64,000 nt of DNA from Nicotiana tabacum. Taxonomy: Eukaryota > Streptophyta > Magnoliopsida > Solanales > Solanaceae. The DNA lies in the NCBI RefSeq assembly GCF_000715075.1, contig NC_134082.1, positions 146,680,948 to 146,744,947 of the forward strand, given 5' to 3'. Numbering within the stretch: position 1 is the first letter of the stretch; the number at the start of each line of letters is the position of its first letter. Positions 1 to 11,482 of the stretch are shown here, piece by piece. The translations under genes were made by a program, and so were the position numbers. Below the pieces are notes generated by a model, which saw only the letters and a program-made list of their open reading frames with translations, was not told the DNA's origin and ran no database searches.

Positions 1-993
1 TGGCTCACTCTCTACAAGGATGCTAGTGAGCTTGTCAAGCGTTGTGAGGCCAGTGGAATCTCAAAGAAAAATGAAATGCCCCTCACCACTATCTTGGAGA
101 TTGACATTTTCGATGTGTGGGGTATTGACTTCATGGGTCCGTTCGTGAGTTCTTGTGGAAATACCTACATCTTGGTCGCGATTGATTATGTGTCCAAATG
201 AGTTGGGGCTGTTGCTTTTCCCAACAATGAAGCGAGGAATGTGGTGGCATATTTGAAGAAGAACATCTTTACAGGATTTGGTACTCCAAGGGCTATCATA
301 AGTGATGGGGTTCGCATTTTTGCAACAAGGCTTTTGATACCTTACTTACCAAGTATGGCGTCACTCACAAAGTCTCACCCCCTATCTTCCTCAAGAAAGT
401 GGTCAAGTGGAAGTCTCCAACCGGGAGATAAAGAGTATTTTGTCAAAGACAGTGAATGCCAACCAGACGGATTGGTCAAAGAAACTTGATGATACTTTAT
501 GGGCTTATAGGAAGGCTTATAAAACACTGATTGGGATGTCTTCATACCGGTTGGTGTCCGGGAAGGATTGTCATATTCAGGTGGAACTTGAGTATAAGGC
601 CATGTGGGATTTGAAGAAGTTGAACCTTGAATGGTATATCACTGCTAACTTAAGGGTCGCATAATTGAATGAGCTAGATGAGTTCTGGTACCATGCATAT
701 ACAAGTTCATCCTTATACAAGGAGAAAATAAAGTACCTCTATGACAAGTACATTCAGAACAAAGAATTTAAAAAGGTGATCTTGTGTTATTCAATTCTCG
801 ATTACGGTTGTTTCCGGGAAAGTTGAGGTCAAAATGGAGTGGCCTGTTTGAGGTTGTTGGTGTGACACACTTTGGTGCATTGGACTTGAAAAATAACAAT
901 GAAGAAGTGTTTAGAGTCAATGGGCACTGGGTGAAGCATTATTTGGGAAAAGTTGATAATGTCCACGTCGTGGCTGTTCTTCATTTCAAGTGA
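1..993 (+). pseudogene. Ty3/gypsy integrase, C-terminal part, degraded
   Basis: The frame starting at base 1 reads through an integrase core: 'WGIDFMGPF' carries the first catalytic Asp, 'IISDG' the second, and 'QVEVSNRE' (about 400-430) the Glu. An integrase C-terminal segment follows to the stop at 991-993 (conserved '[11 protein letters not shown]', 'GHWVKHYLG'). The frame is broken by a TGA at 199-201 where the family has Trp after 'YVSK', by at least two frameshifts between about 305 and 400, and by a TAA near 661. In a live element the enzyme inserts the cDNA into the genome; this copy cannot be functional. The N-terminal zinc-binding part lies outside the window. Confidence 0.85.
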
Positions 994-1139
994 TTGGTAA
1001 TCTGAGTCGTGTCGCGACATTAAATCAGGCGCTTCTTGGGAGGTAACTCATGTGCCTATTTTCTTTTTCTTTAGATAGGTCTTGTTTTGTGCTAACTGAT
1101 TTTGAATTATATGCAGGAATGAGTGTGCTTTGCAGGGAT

Positions 1140-2132
1140 TGTACCCAGAAAATGTGCGGACCGCACAAATTTGAGTGCTACAGCAGAGTGGACTCTGCGG
1201 CCGCACAACTGAAAGGTCAAAAGTGCACACTCTCTGAAGTTTGTCTGTAAGAAAAAGGCCAATCTGAGGCTGCACAAAATTTTGCGTCCGCACTCAATAA
1301 TGTGCGAACCGCAAAATCATCGAAGGGTAAATTGGTATCAGGGATAGGAGTGCAGCCGCACATGAAATTGTGCAAACCGCACTCATCTTTGTAACCCTTG
1401 CCAACTTGACTTATGTATAAATAGAAGGCTTCATGCTCCTGTTCAAAATTTAAACACTCTGAACATTCACAAAGGCAAAAAGCACTGTGCACTCATTTGA
1501 TTCAAGCATCCCTCATTCATTTCATCTCTTTGATTTTTCCTTGCATCACTACATTACTGGTATGTTCAATCCATCCTTAAATGTTTCAATTTTCTTAATT
1601 TTTGTTCATAGTAGTTTGGTTATTTTGAGCCCTAATTGTAAAATTCATCATCATGTTTAACATTAATGCATTGGGTAACTTCCTCTTGCTAATTTGGGGA
1701 TGGGTAAACTAGTTACCATGTTTAATTAGTGTTACCTTGTAAAAATATTACTGAGAAGTTAGAACCCTAAAGTTACTGCCGAATTCATTTGAATTGTGCG
1801 GCCGCACAAGAAATTGTGCGGTCCGCAGATCCTTAGTTTAGGGCAATATGATGTGAATTGATTGTACAAACTGCACTCCAAATTGTGAGGTCCACAGAAA
1901 TTGGACTTCGATCGCAGAAAATTGTGTGCGGACCTATATCGACTAATTCTATGATATTAGAGAGTTGTACGTTTGAAGATGGAATTGTGTGGCCGCACTC
2001 AAAATTGTGTTGTCTGCACTTCAGTTATGCCTTGTGCGGACCGCATAATCAGGGTTGCGACCGCACTTCCAAATTGTACGGTCCGCACTTTCCCATCTAC
2101 GGTCCCCCCATAATTGTGCGGACCGCACTTTG
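1140..2132. repeat. Cluster of GC-rich palindromic motifs (TGCGGNCCGCA / TGCGGCCGCA)
   Basis: Between the integrase and the envelope-like ORF, short near-palindromes of the form TGTGCGG(A/T)CCGCAC or TGTGCGGCCGCAC occur about a dozen times (near 1154, 1194, 1300, 1355, 1371, 1797, 1816, 1990, 2034, 2058, 2078 and 2117). They are separated by 15-60 bases of AT-rich spacer often ending in 'aaattg'. They create apparent ORFs rich in 'CGPH' and 'VRTA' on both strands, which are not genes. The same motif recurs in this element's LTR (6139-6325) and in the Tekay LTRs at 22720-23100 and 30920-31290. Function unknown. Confidence 0.8.
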
Positions 2133-2222
2133 ACCCTGATTCTATTTTTATTGCAACTGTCGGCAATTGTTTTATACTGTGAAGTTGAACTTAACTGAAT
2201 CATATTTCTATGAATTGCAGAC

Positions 2223-4110
2223 AATAGTGATATCTCGTGGTAGAGGTGATACATCCAATGGGAGGGGTGAACCCTCCCGAGGCCGAGGCAGGGGTATCAT
2301 GCCACTAGAAGTGCAAAAAGTAATAACAAAGAAAGCTACAACCAACAGAGCCCCAGAGCCTGCTGAGTCCAACTCAAGTGTCCCGTCTAGGGACGCATCA
2401 GAGGGAAATTTGGTGGAAGAGCAGCCCGATGCACAGTCACAGCCTAGGCAGTTTCCGGGTAGACTCCAACTCAGAGATGAGCCTTCCTTCTCTGCTAACT
2501 CTTCTGAGGGTTCGAAAGAAGATAGTCAGGGTTCAAATCCCTCTTCCTCACATGCCCCCGCTTCACCAATTCCAATTGACAATGATGATTCTATACCTGA
2601 TGACGGTCGAGGGGGTGATACCCGAGTTGCCGGCCTAGAGAGGTCGAAAAAGAAAGAAGCCTGGGAAGACAGATTCGTGAGCCTGAATGCTTTCAATAGG
2701 TTCCGAGAATGGTGAACTCAAAGATCGCTCACTCTTGAGCGTATATTTGATTTGAAGGATTTGGATAGATATAACTCGAACGTGGAAAGATAGTTTTGGG
2801 AGAGAAACTGGTAGACATGGTTCACTCAAAGCGTGGTAGATGCCAAGGAACACTTAGTCCGAGAATTCTACATCAATGTGGTGCATGTCAAAAAGGGGAC
2901 TAAGGTGAGAAATTTGAAAGTTAGATTTGATCAAACATCACTGAACATTTACTTGGGGCTCGAGGATGTGGAGCCGGTACAATATTTAGAGAAGTTTCAA
3001 ATAGGTGATGTGATTCGTCCTTGGCTAGCCGAGATTTTAGTAGCTCTAGGACCACCACCGCCATGGATCACAAGAGGGGTTCCCATTCATCGAAACACCC
3101 TCAACTTTGAGGCTAAGGGTTGGCAGACATTTTTATGCAGTTGGATAAACCCAAGCCGGAATGAGAACATTCTCCCTATCCCACAGGCAGCCTTAGTTTC
3201 CTCCATCATGGCCGAGTACCCAATCAATGTGGGTGCCATCATGTCGGTCAATATGTCTCTGATCGGTAGGCAGGGAGAGAGCTCTTACACGTATCCAAAC
3301 ACCATCACAAAATATCTTACGGATGCAGGAGTGTAGTCAAAGCCATTTTATACAAAGATTCGGGTAAAACAACCCTTTACATGGTACTCTCTCAAGGACC
3401 CAAGGAACCCAAAGAACAAGGGCAAGACAGCTACTATCGTAGGTAGTCTAATGAGCCTTTGGTGATAGTTCCAGCTTTAGCTGACATGCCTACCACTACG
3501 GCGATGCTTTCTACCGATTCAGCTGCCATACCTCCTCCTCCATCTTCCAGGCCATCATCAATTCCATCTACTTCCACTCCGAGGATGGTTCCTATACTAG
3601 CTCATCCACTCTCTGCGTTGCGAGTCTCCTAGACCATGGCAAGTCTCAACAACTAGATGCAGACAGCCACTGCAAAGATGGCTGACCTATCCAGTGGAGG
3701 AGACTTTAAGGAAGAGTGCGGAGAACCAAAAGACCATTATAAATACCCTACTGGAACACAGAGTAGCTATTGAGAAGCTTGGGAAGCATATGAAGAAAAT
3801 GAGGAAATCCCAGGCTTCAAAGAAGTCAGTTAATAGACTTAGATGAGAGGTGACCAAGATAGCATCAGCTGGGGATCTTCCACTTGACTTGTTGAAGGAG
3901 TCAGCTCCAGCAACACTAGCATACCCAGCAACACCATCAGCACCAGAGGCACCAGCTGGCCTACCTGAGGAGCCAAACCTTGCTGCCCACACTACCGAGG
4001 CGGTGTTTTAGATGTTCACCAACCCAGCTACTCCCCGAGCAGAGGACGATGAGATACAATTGGAGGAGCCTGAGGGAGGTGATGCTACTATGGACACCGA
4101 GACCACATAG
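2223..4110 (+). pseudogene. Athila envelope-like ORF (putative plant transposon protein domain), broken
   Basis: A splice-acceptor-like 'tgaattgcag' ends at 2220 and the frame then opens with an Arg/Gly-rich stretch ('RGRGD', 'RGRGRG'). A Ser/Pro/acidic linker follows. From about 2650 there is a domain I recognise as the putative plant transposon protein family often found in the extra ORF of Athila elements ('AFNRFREW', 'VREFYINV', 'LGLEDVE', and a P-rich segment near 3050). Stops include a TGA at about 2713 (Trp codon expected), a TAG at about 2791 and a TAG at 3334-3336. A Pro/Ala/Thr-rich tail can be followed in broken frames to about 4110. No clear membrane segment survives, so 'envelope-like' reflects position only. 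It might be expressed from a spliced subgenomic RNA in live relatives; that is inference. Confidence 0.6.
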
Positions 4111-5932
4111 GGAGTCCTCTTTACTCTTTCCCTTCCTTGATTTTATTTTTGTTAAGCATTGGGGACAATGCTTACTTTTATTCGGGGAGCGGAGTTTATT
4201 TGATTTTGATGACATTGGCCTGTAAATAACTGATAACATTTTCTTCTTTTCATTTATGTATATATTCTTCTCTCTCTATTGATGTATATATATTCTTTCT
4301 CTCCTCTCTTATCTTGTATATTCATTTCATTTATGCTTTCAGTAGTTTATTCTATAGCTTCTTTATTTTGTTTTCTTAGTAGTTGATGTTTAGTCTAATA
4401 GATTCTTATTTACTTTGATAGCTTCTTGTTAATTTAGTAGTTTCTGTTCAAAGGTGGTGAATGTGTGAATTGAGTGACTCTTCTCAATGATGGATGACGT
4501 GACAACCTTCTTAAGTGATTGAGTTCGTTTTTGTTTTGGTTAGAATAGAAGTAACAGTGAATAAAAGGACCTAATCGAGTTGAACTAGAAAAGTCGAGCA
4601 TGCTTCACTTGGTATCAACACACTTAACTACATGCTTATGATTAAAAACAAGTTCATGGAAAGAAATAGCTCTAGTTAGTGACCTTTTGACTCTTGTGTT
4701 AACTTAAGCAATCATCGAGTGGTTTAGTTGATCCATTAGTGATTTTCAATCTTGAATATGGTTGTTGTGGGCCCTCAACTCTATCCTCTTCAATAATCCA
4801 GTTGTGTGAGAAGTGATATTTTTGTTGCAAGTCCAAGTACCCGTGCGACTGGTCTAGAACTTGCCCCAAATGTATTTCTAGGCAAAATTCTAAGTTTTGC
4901 TTGGCTTGAGAAATGATTGTAGGCTCTCCTTGACCCATTTGAAAATTTTCATGTCCCACCAATGTTGCTATCCCTAGTCAACCCATTTGAGCCTAAGACC
5001 TTTCTTGTTTAATAACTACGTTACAAGCCTTTACCTGCTTTATAGTGACCATCTCTTGGCACCCAAGCTTTCCTTAACACTATTGAGAAACAATTGGCTA
5101 AAAACATAAGTTTGGGGGAGAGACAAGGAGTTTGAAAGTGGTATCAAGACACAAAAAGAGAAGAAATGAAGAAAAGGAAAGGCAAAGAAAAAGAAAGAAA
5201 GAACAAAAGAAAAATGCAAAAAGAAAGTGAATAAAGTGAAGAGTTGAAGGGATTCAAAGAAAAGCAATGATGCAAAGCATGGAGTAAACAAAGAAGGAGA
5301 AAATGAACATCATGGCCAAGAAAGAGTGATGTTAAGTTTCTCTAGTTCCTCCAAGGAAAAAGAAAATGACTCAAAGAGTCGGCAAAACATGAGTCAAAAA
5401 GAAAAAAATGGAGTGTTTAAAGAAAGATGAACTCGTTTCTATTCCAACATTCCCTACCTTTGTCCAAAAGCCTTCATTACATTCTGAAAGAGCCTTACGT
5501 GATTTCAAGCTGAGTGAACTTACAATAGTGGTGATTTACATGAGGGGCAAACATATGGTACTTAGAGTCGTACTTGTGACATTCTTTTGAGAGAGATGAG
5601 CGAACTATTCACAAATCCTTGAATTGAGTGCTACATTCTTAAGTGAGATAGGCAAACAGAGAGTATAGGAGGTGGAGTTTGTGATCCACAATGACCTACA
5701 TGAAAGAGCGAGCTTCCTTGATGAATAAAGTCAACTCTTGATGCTCAAGTGTCACATTAGAACTATTGGTGCTTAAAACTTCAAATCATTGTCTTGTCGA
5801 TAATTCATAAGTGTTGTGAGTAATTGTTGGTCCCAATTTATGTGTGTTTGATACACTTTCGATTAGTTGGAAAAGATTTTAACTTATGGAGGTGGGAATT
5901 ACTTTAATTTCTTGAGGACAAGCAAAAGCTTA
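4111..5932 (+). other. Noncoding 3' region of the Athila element with purine-rich tract
   Basis: No credible gene is present. The box 'attggggacaatgct' (about 4160) resembles 'atggggacatgct' on the minus strand at about 52210 in the other Athila element, so it is probably a conserved 3' landmark. A CT-rich stretch lies at 4265-4315. At 5110-5420 the plus strand is strongly A/G-rich, with many GAAAA and AAAGAAG units. Long apparent ORFs on the opposite strand there are composition artefacts. Confidence 0.6.
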
Positions 5933-5945
5933 AGTTTGGGAGAGT
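5933..5945 (+). promoter_or_regulatory. Polypurine tract
   Basis: 'aagtttgggagag' lies immediately before the TGATAAG start of the 3' LTR. This is the usual position and composition of the plus-strand primer of LTR elements. A similar A/G-rich motif, 'aagtttgggggag', occurs upstream near 5106. Confidence 0.65.
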
Positions 5946-7059
5946 TGATAAGTTAGAATTTTGAATATTTGTTAGTGCCTTTTTACTTTCGTTTTAGTCC
6001 AAAAGTGCTTAATTGTATTCCCGAAAACTGATGAAATGTGCTTAAATGCTGGAGTATTGGAAGATGAGCCACAAAGTTGAAATCTAACTCAAAAAGGAGT
6101 AAAGTGAACTCAAGAACAAAAAAGCAGGCAAAAAGCATGTGCGGACCGCAAAATTCTCTTTACGGCCGCAGAAGGTGAAGTGAAATATGTCAGAGGCCTA
6201 ATGTAATGTGCAGCCACAGAAGCCACCAAAGAGTTCAAGTTCAGAGAATTCCCAGTTCAGGCCTCAAGGAAATGGGGACCGCACACTTATTGAGCGGCCG
6301 TAGAATTTAGCCATACGGCCGCACTTAGACTTCTTTCACGAAATTAGGTCAAGTTTTGAATATCTGAACATCTGTAGCCATTTTCCTTTACTGCTTTAGG
6401 CAACTTTAGCTTACTTTAGTGATTAAACATTAGTTTTTGTCTTTTAATCTTTGAATATGAGTTTTATCATCTTTTCCTCTTTATTTTTTCCATTACCCAT
6501 TATGAGTAGCTAGATTCTTAGCTAGGGTTGTGACCCAACCCTAATGTATAAACTTTATGAGAGATTAATATTTTGCTTGTTTATGAATGTGTGTTTGTTA
6601 TTTAGCTTGGTTTATGCTTTAGTTATGAATTAATAGTTGCAAACATTAATTTTATGCCACTATTCTCTGACTGAGAGGTATTGAGTGGGCAATGCAGTGT
6701 TGTGAGCTATAATACATCCCGCTCAACAAAACAACATAAAAGTCTTTATCCCATTAGGCGAATACGTAGGTCATGGTCACAGCTCTAATCCTCTTACAAC
6801 GTTTGAAAAACAACCAAAAACATCATTTCTTAGTTTTAATTACTTAGTTGCAATATTAGTTTAATTTAGCTATAAAACCAACCAAGTTTGTGGAAGTGCA
6901 ATTTAGGATAGTTCGAGCTCATATACCGTAATATATACTCCTAAATCCAAATATCATAGCTCCCTGTGAAATTCGACCCCGACTTAAAGTTGGGTATTAC
7001 TATTTCATCGACCGTTTCACTACCTTAAATAGAGGGTGTTACTTGGAAGCTATCGCCCA
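5946..7059 (+). repeat. Athila 3' LTR
   Basis: Starts TGATAAGTTAG directly after the polypurine tract. The end is placed at a CA at 7058-7059, after the 'attcgaccccgac...tcatcgaccg' segment that is typical of the last part of such LTRs. No second copy is in the window, so the 3' boundary is approximate. It contains several copies of the TGCGG/CCGCA motif at 6139-6325. An alternative end is about 7020-7035. Confidence 0.55.
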
Positions 7060-8366
7060 GCCCGAAAAAATCTTCCAAACTAGATGAGTCCATACCGTCA
7101 AAGAAAGAATGAAGGGGATCGTCTGCATTGTGAATCCCTTCATTGGACTTCTCTTTCCCTGCTTGAGCCTCCTCGAGCATGGACTCAGTGTAGGAGGGTG
7201 CCCCATAATTTCTATTATGCCGGGTGCTTCTTTCGAAGCGGAGCCGTCATCTCAGGAGGTCTCATCCTCCGTCTCTATCTCAGCCTCTCGAGTTGAAGGG
7301 AGGTCGGTCTCATGGCCTGCCCCCTTGGCTGTGTCCTACTCCCCGGCGAGGGTTGATCCGTGGGCAATAAAAATATCATCTTCTTCGGACTCATCCCCGA
7401 GCTGAAGAAGCGAATCGGAGTCCGGCACCCGAGTGGCTGAACTCTTCTTGGGATCACGAGCCACTCTTTTGTTCTTCTTCTTTTCCCCCGCAGCAGCCCC
7501 GGTCTGTCTCGTGATGGAGGGATCAACGGACAAGGACATGTCCTCGTCCCCTTCCAAAGGCCTATGTTCGGTCGTTAAAAGCTTGCTCCATGAGTGCTCG
7601 GAGTATGAAATTTGCTTATAGATGCCTTCGATCCACTCCTTGAGCCGAGGGATAGCATTTGAAACCCGAGAAATATCTGCACAACCACAAACATGAATGA
7701 TAAGAAAGAAAATGAAGAAAAATCAATACTTAAAGAGAGGCTACACTTACGAGATGCATTCCACTTCTCGGGGAATGGCATGAACTCGGGTGGGATCAAG
7801 TTTTCGGTCTTCACCCGAATGAAGCGCCCTTACCAGCCTCAGTCTCGATCTTTGTCAAATCTCGAAAAGGGGCCTTGTTGGCCCAGCGAGTAAGCTTGAT
7901 TAGTCCCCCTCAAAAAATTCGGGGACTGTATTGTTGGAGCAGGTGCTCGATGGTGAAATGACGAGATGGTGAACTGACGAGACTCAGTGTTATACACTTA
8001 AATACCTCTCCACATAGGTAGTAATAGCGTCCTCGGGCCCGGGGACTACTACGTCCTTGCCTTCCTATTTACAGTCCTCTTGGACAATAGGAAGGACGTC
8101 TTCGGTAATGGAGCATATGTACTTTGATGCTCCTTCACCCCGATCCTGTTTGGACAAGGGTCTCTCGAACTTGAAGTCGTTTGTAATTGAGCAGACCCCG
8201 AGAATAAACATTTTCAAGTGGGCTCGGGGGCCAGTTTGATGGCAGCCACTTCGGGAGCATCCATCTCAAGGACAACTATTTTGGGAGAGACCATCTCGGT
8301 ATCAGTGATTGGTTGGAAAGATGAAGAGGCATCTTGTTAAGGAACTGATTTAGATGTTTTAGCCAT
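7060..8366 (-). pseudogene. Antisense additional ORF of the Tat element, spliced, broken (copy 1)
   Basis: The start Met is at 8366 ('MAKTSKSVP'), with a TAA nine codons in. A degraded stretch leads to 'VKTENLIPPEFMPFPEKWNAS'-type sequence ending at a GTAAGT donor. The intron is 7677-7750 (74 bases, GT...AG, phase 1). The second exon continues from 'HISRVSNAIPRLKEW' through an Arg/Lys-rich and then acidic region ('GDESEEDD') to about 7060, where the Athila insertion cuts it. The same arrangement occurs at 43597-46138, where 'MPFPEK' precedes an intron in the same place and phase. The family is recognisable as a Solanaceae retroelement-borne hypothetical protein; its function is unknown. Stops at codon 10 and near 8218, plus at least one frameshift, show this copy is inactive. 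Confidence 0.7.
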
Positions 8367-8780
8367 TTCTTTCTAGAAAAGATTGAAAACAAGTTTGGAG
8401 GATGAAGAGTTGAGTATGATGATTTGAGGAAAATCTGGGTAAGAACCTGGAAATAACTATGAAAGTTTAAAGAAAAAGGATGAAGATATGAAAGTTTGAA
8501 GAAAGTTAATGATAGCTTGAGAGTTTGAAGGTAGAAGCTTGATCGGAAAGTGGAAAAAGAACAAGGGATAGAAGCTTTTATAGAGGAAGTTCGCGTCGCT
8601 TCGCATTCAGAGGCAACCAACCGATGGTTGACATGTGTCCGAAGTCAGAACGACACGACTGATGGGACGTTTCGACTTCTTCGTTGTTTCTGTTGTAATA
8701 TACGGAGGAAGGAATCAGAGAACATCTATCGTTTCTCATCGTTTTGGCGAATGTACTCTATGAGAAACTAGGGGACTATT

Positions 8781-9453
8781 TGTATATGGGTAAAACCGAG
8801 GTTAATGAGTACCTCAATTTCCCGGTAGGGAGAACAAAGCAAGGATATAGCTGCAAGAAATCGGAATTGAAGCTGGGATCCTCCCGTATCAAGGCGCGAA
8901 CAAAACACCTGTCGTCAGAGCCATCGAGACCATGCCCCCAGACCCAGTTCGAGCTCTGATATCTCGGAAAGCATTGCCAAACGTCTGCACATGATTAACA
9001 AAAGGTCGTGATATTGGTGCTCGATCGGATATCACGGCATGAATCTCGATCCATATCGGCAGCAGATCAGTGATTAGCGAACATGAAGTTCTTTACCTCT
9101 CTTAGAATTGTACTTAGGGTAAAACTCTCCTACTATATAAAGGGGAGGTTTAATATTCAATGGACTATCTGTAACAGGCATACCAAGGCAATATACATCT
9201 GTTTTCTCTGTTTCTAAAAGTTATTCAAAGTTCTTTTTTTCTCATTAGTTTTTCATTAGTGTTGGCTCTGAGCCCAAGGCAGGCTACTTGTCAAGCTTTT
9301 AAACGAGCCCGGACTCAATATTACTACTGATTTGGCTGTTTATTCTATATTTTATTTGCTTATCTAACACCATAAATCACTTGTATTGAATTAATCCGCA
9401 TATCCTTAAAATCGTGTATAAATTTAATTGTTATCTATTTTTAAAGGTAAACG
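8781..9453 (+). repeat. Tat-3 3' LTR
   Basis: Begins TGTATATGGG after a polypurine tract (8762-8780) and ends at about 'ggtaaac'. The TATA box 'tatataaa' at 9134-9141 marks the likely promoter. The antisense ORF starts about 400 bases upstream of this LTR and reads away from it. No second copy is in the window to fix the boundaries exactly. The 126 bases between it and the next element (9454-9579) hold no recognisable feature apart from a run of nine or so G at about 9559. Confidence 0.65.
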
Positions 9454-9579
9454 GAGTTCATTTGAACTTTATTTTTCTGGTTTATACTTTGAACAACCGA
9501 AACTCATATATTTATTTTCCTATTGAATCGGTTAGGATTCTTCAATTAGAAATCCTTTGGGGGGGGACGAGGGGAGGGA

Positions 9580-10031
9580 TGTCAAGCTCTAGCTCGATTT
9601 CAAACCAAAACCACAATTATAGGAAATTCAACAAGTAATTTTGGGACAATTTTCAATTTATTGACTGAAATGAGAGTATGACAACTAAAAATAAAGAAAA
9701 TAAGTTGATAAACAAACTAAGTTATGAACACCATTGATGGTGAGCTCGAATCTGCAATAGAAGAAGAATAAATTTAGGTGAGAAGAGAATTTGGATTGAG
9801 GGAAGAGAAATCAGAAGAGAGAGAAGGATTCAGTTACCGGAAGTTCGTTGCCTTCCCTTCTCCATTCAGTCGTTATTTTGATGCCTTGGGAATTAATTTG
9901 AGCCCTTGATCTATACCTGCTAAACAAATCTCAACCATCTAACTTTTTCATGTTTTGCAAGGAGGTCCTTCCTCCTTTTATAATTGAACTCTGCCCCATT
10001 TTTAATTATAACGACTTTACAGACCATGACA
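9580..10031 (-). repeat. 3' LTR of the minus-strand chromovirus
   Basis: 452 bases with inverted ends TGTCA...TGACA. It pairs with 14548-15001. The minus-strand polypurine tract 'aaggggaaaagaa' lies at 10032-10044. A TATA-like 'tataaaag' (minus) is at 9975-9982. Confidence 0.92.
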
Positions 10032-10039
10032 TTCTTTTC

Positions 10040-11482
10040 CCCTTGAAAGGATCCTTGACCTCAAGGATCAAAATGAGGGAATTTATCTTTCAAATCTGCA
10101 TAATCTTCCCAAGTGGCATCCTCAGGAGCTAAGTTCGACCACTACACTAAGACCTTAACAGCAGGTGCATTTCCCTTCTTAACCATTTGCCTTTGTAAGA
10201 TGGCAACTGGAGCAACCAAAAACTGTTCATCCTCTCCAGTCTGTGGTAGTGTAGTTTGAGTAGTGACCTTGGATCCCACCTTCTTTTTCAATAGAGAAAC
10301 ATGAAATACAGGGTGTACCTTGGAGGTAGGAGGTAGTTCTAGTTTGTAAGTGACTTGCCCCACCTTGGCAATGACCTTGTATGGCCTATAGAACTTGGAG
10401 TTGAGCTTGAGGTTCCTTCTCAGAGCTAAGGATGTTTGTCTATAAGGCTGGAGCTTTAGAAAAACCATGTCGCCCACCTGAAATTCCCTTTCAATTCTTC
10501 TCTGATATGTATATAACTTCATCCTTTCTTGAGCCTTTATCAAATTATCCTGCAACAGTTATTGAACCTGCTGCCTTCTCATAACAACATCACTAGCAGC
10601 TTGGTCAGTAGTATCTAACAGTGGCACAACTGATAAATGTGGTGGAGTAAAGCCATATAGGGCTTCAAATGGAGTGCACCCTAAGCTGGTGTGAAAATTT
10701 GTATTGTACCACCACTCAGCTAGGGGTAACCATTGCTTCCATTGTATTGGCCTATGAGAAGTCATGCACCTAAGATAATTCTCAATGCATTTATTCACCC
10801 TTTCACTTTGGCCATCACTCTGAGGGTGGTAGGCAGTAGTAAAAGGAAGTTGAGTGTCCAACAGCCTAAATAGTGCCTGCCAGAAGTTGCTTAAGAACAC
10901 CTTATCCCTATCAGAAACTATAGAGTCAGGTAATCCATGCAGGGTATGCACGTGCTTGAAAAACTTGTTAGCCACATTCACTGCAGTGTAAGGGTGAGTA
11001 AGAGTCATAAAGTGAGCAAATTTTGACCTCCTATCAACTACCACAAAAATCACTTCCTTGCCTTTAGACTTTGGTAGCCCTTCAATGAAATCCATGGTGA
11101 TATGTTTCCAAACCTAGTCTGGAATGGGTAGAGGTTGTAGTAGGCCCGGGTAAGGAACATTTTCTCCCTTGTTTCTTTGGCACACATCACAAGCAGATAC
11201 ATAGTCAGTCACCATCTATTTCATACAAGACCAATAGAACAATTATGAAAGCCTTTTTAGAGTGCCAAGTTGGCCTGAATGCCCTCCAATTGGTGAGCCA
11301 TGAAAGGTTGTCAATAATTGTTGCCTGAGTGGACCATGATCCCCTATGTAAATCTTACCCTTCTTTCTCAATACTCCGGCTGTGTAATGGTATATATGAG
11401 GTCCTTGAGTAGCCACTGTTGCCTCAGAGATCAAGGTAGTTGCATAGGTATCCCCTTCATAGCTATTACTGACTTCTTGCAT
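10040..11482 (-). pseudogene. Integrase with C-terminal chromodomain, stops in frame
   Basis: The minus frame from 11482 holds an integrase N-terminal region ('GSPIGGHSGQLGTLKRL', then 'CDVCQRNKG' of the zinc finger). The catalytic core follows, with 'MDFIEGLP' (first Asp, about 11090), 'IVSDRDKVF' (second Asp) and 'GQSERVNKCIE' (Glu). The tail has 'KLQPYRQTS', '[11 protein letters not shown]', and a chromodomain-like end 'WSNLAPEDATWEDYADL' at about 10080-10140. Stops in the same frame lie at 11243-11245, near 11117, at 10559-10561 and at 10142-10144. All three catalytic acidic residues survive. The chromodomain of such elements is thought to direct insertion to heterochromatin (family knowledge). 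Confidence 0.88.

Larger units (their letters stand above)
1..7059 (+). mobile_element. Athila-like Ty3/gypsy retrotransposon, 3' part
   Basis: The fragment runs from inside the integrase through an envelope-like ORF, a long noncoding 3' region, a polypurine tract and one LTR. The integrase followed by a large extra ORF and a long 3' region is the layout known for the plant Athila lineage. The 5' LTR, gag, protease and RT would lie left of the window. The right edge is uncertain (about 7020-7062). Beyond it the sequence becomes the antisense ORF of a Tat element, so this Athila probably inserted into that ORF. Reading frames are broken throughout, so the copy is dead. Confidence 0.8.
7060..9453 (+). 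mobile_element. Tat-like retrotransposon fragment (Tat-3): antisense ORF and 3' LTR
   Basis: This is the right-hand end of a plus-oriented Tat element. It holds an ORF on the opposite strand, a polypurine tract ('gagaaactaggggactatt') and an LTR opening TGTATATGGGTAAAAC. That opening resembles the Tat-1 5' LTR (18224, TGTATAGGGTAAAA), and both close with 'ggtaaac'. gag-pol is absent here and would lie left of the window, beyond the Athila insertion. No PBS follows the LTR, so this is a 3' LTR and its right flank is target DNA. Confidence 0.7.

Noticed and set aside
1858..2133. ORFs rich in 'CGPH' and 'VRTA' on both strands (also 1048-1293, 22537-22882, 30874-31139)
   Set aside because: They are translations of the TGCGGNCCGCA repeats in AT-rich spacers.
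5040..5291. Minus-strand Phe/Leu/Ser-rich ORF resembling a membrane protein
   Set aside because: It is the complement of an A/G-rich tract; composition alone explains it.
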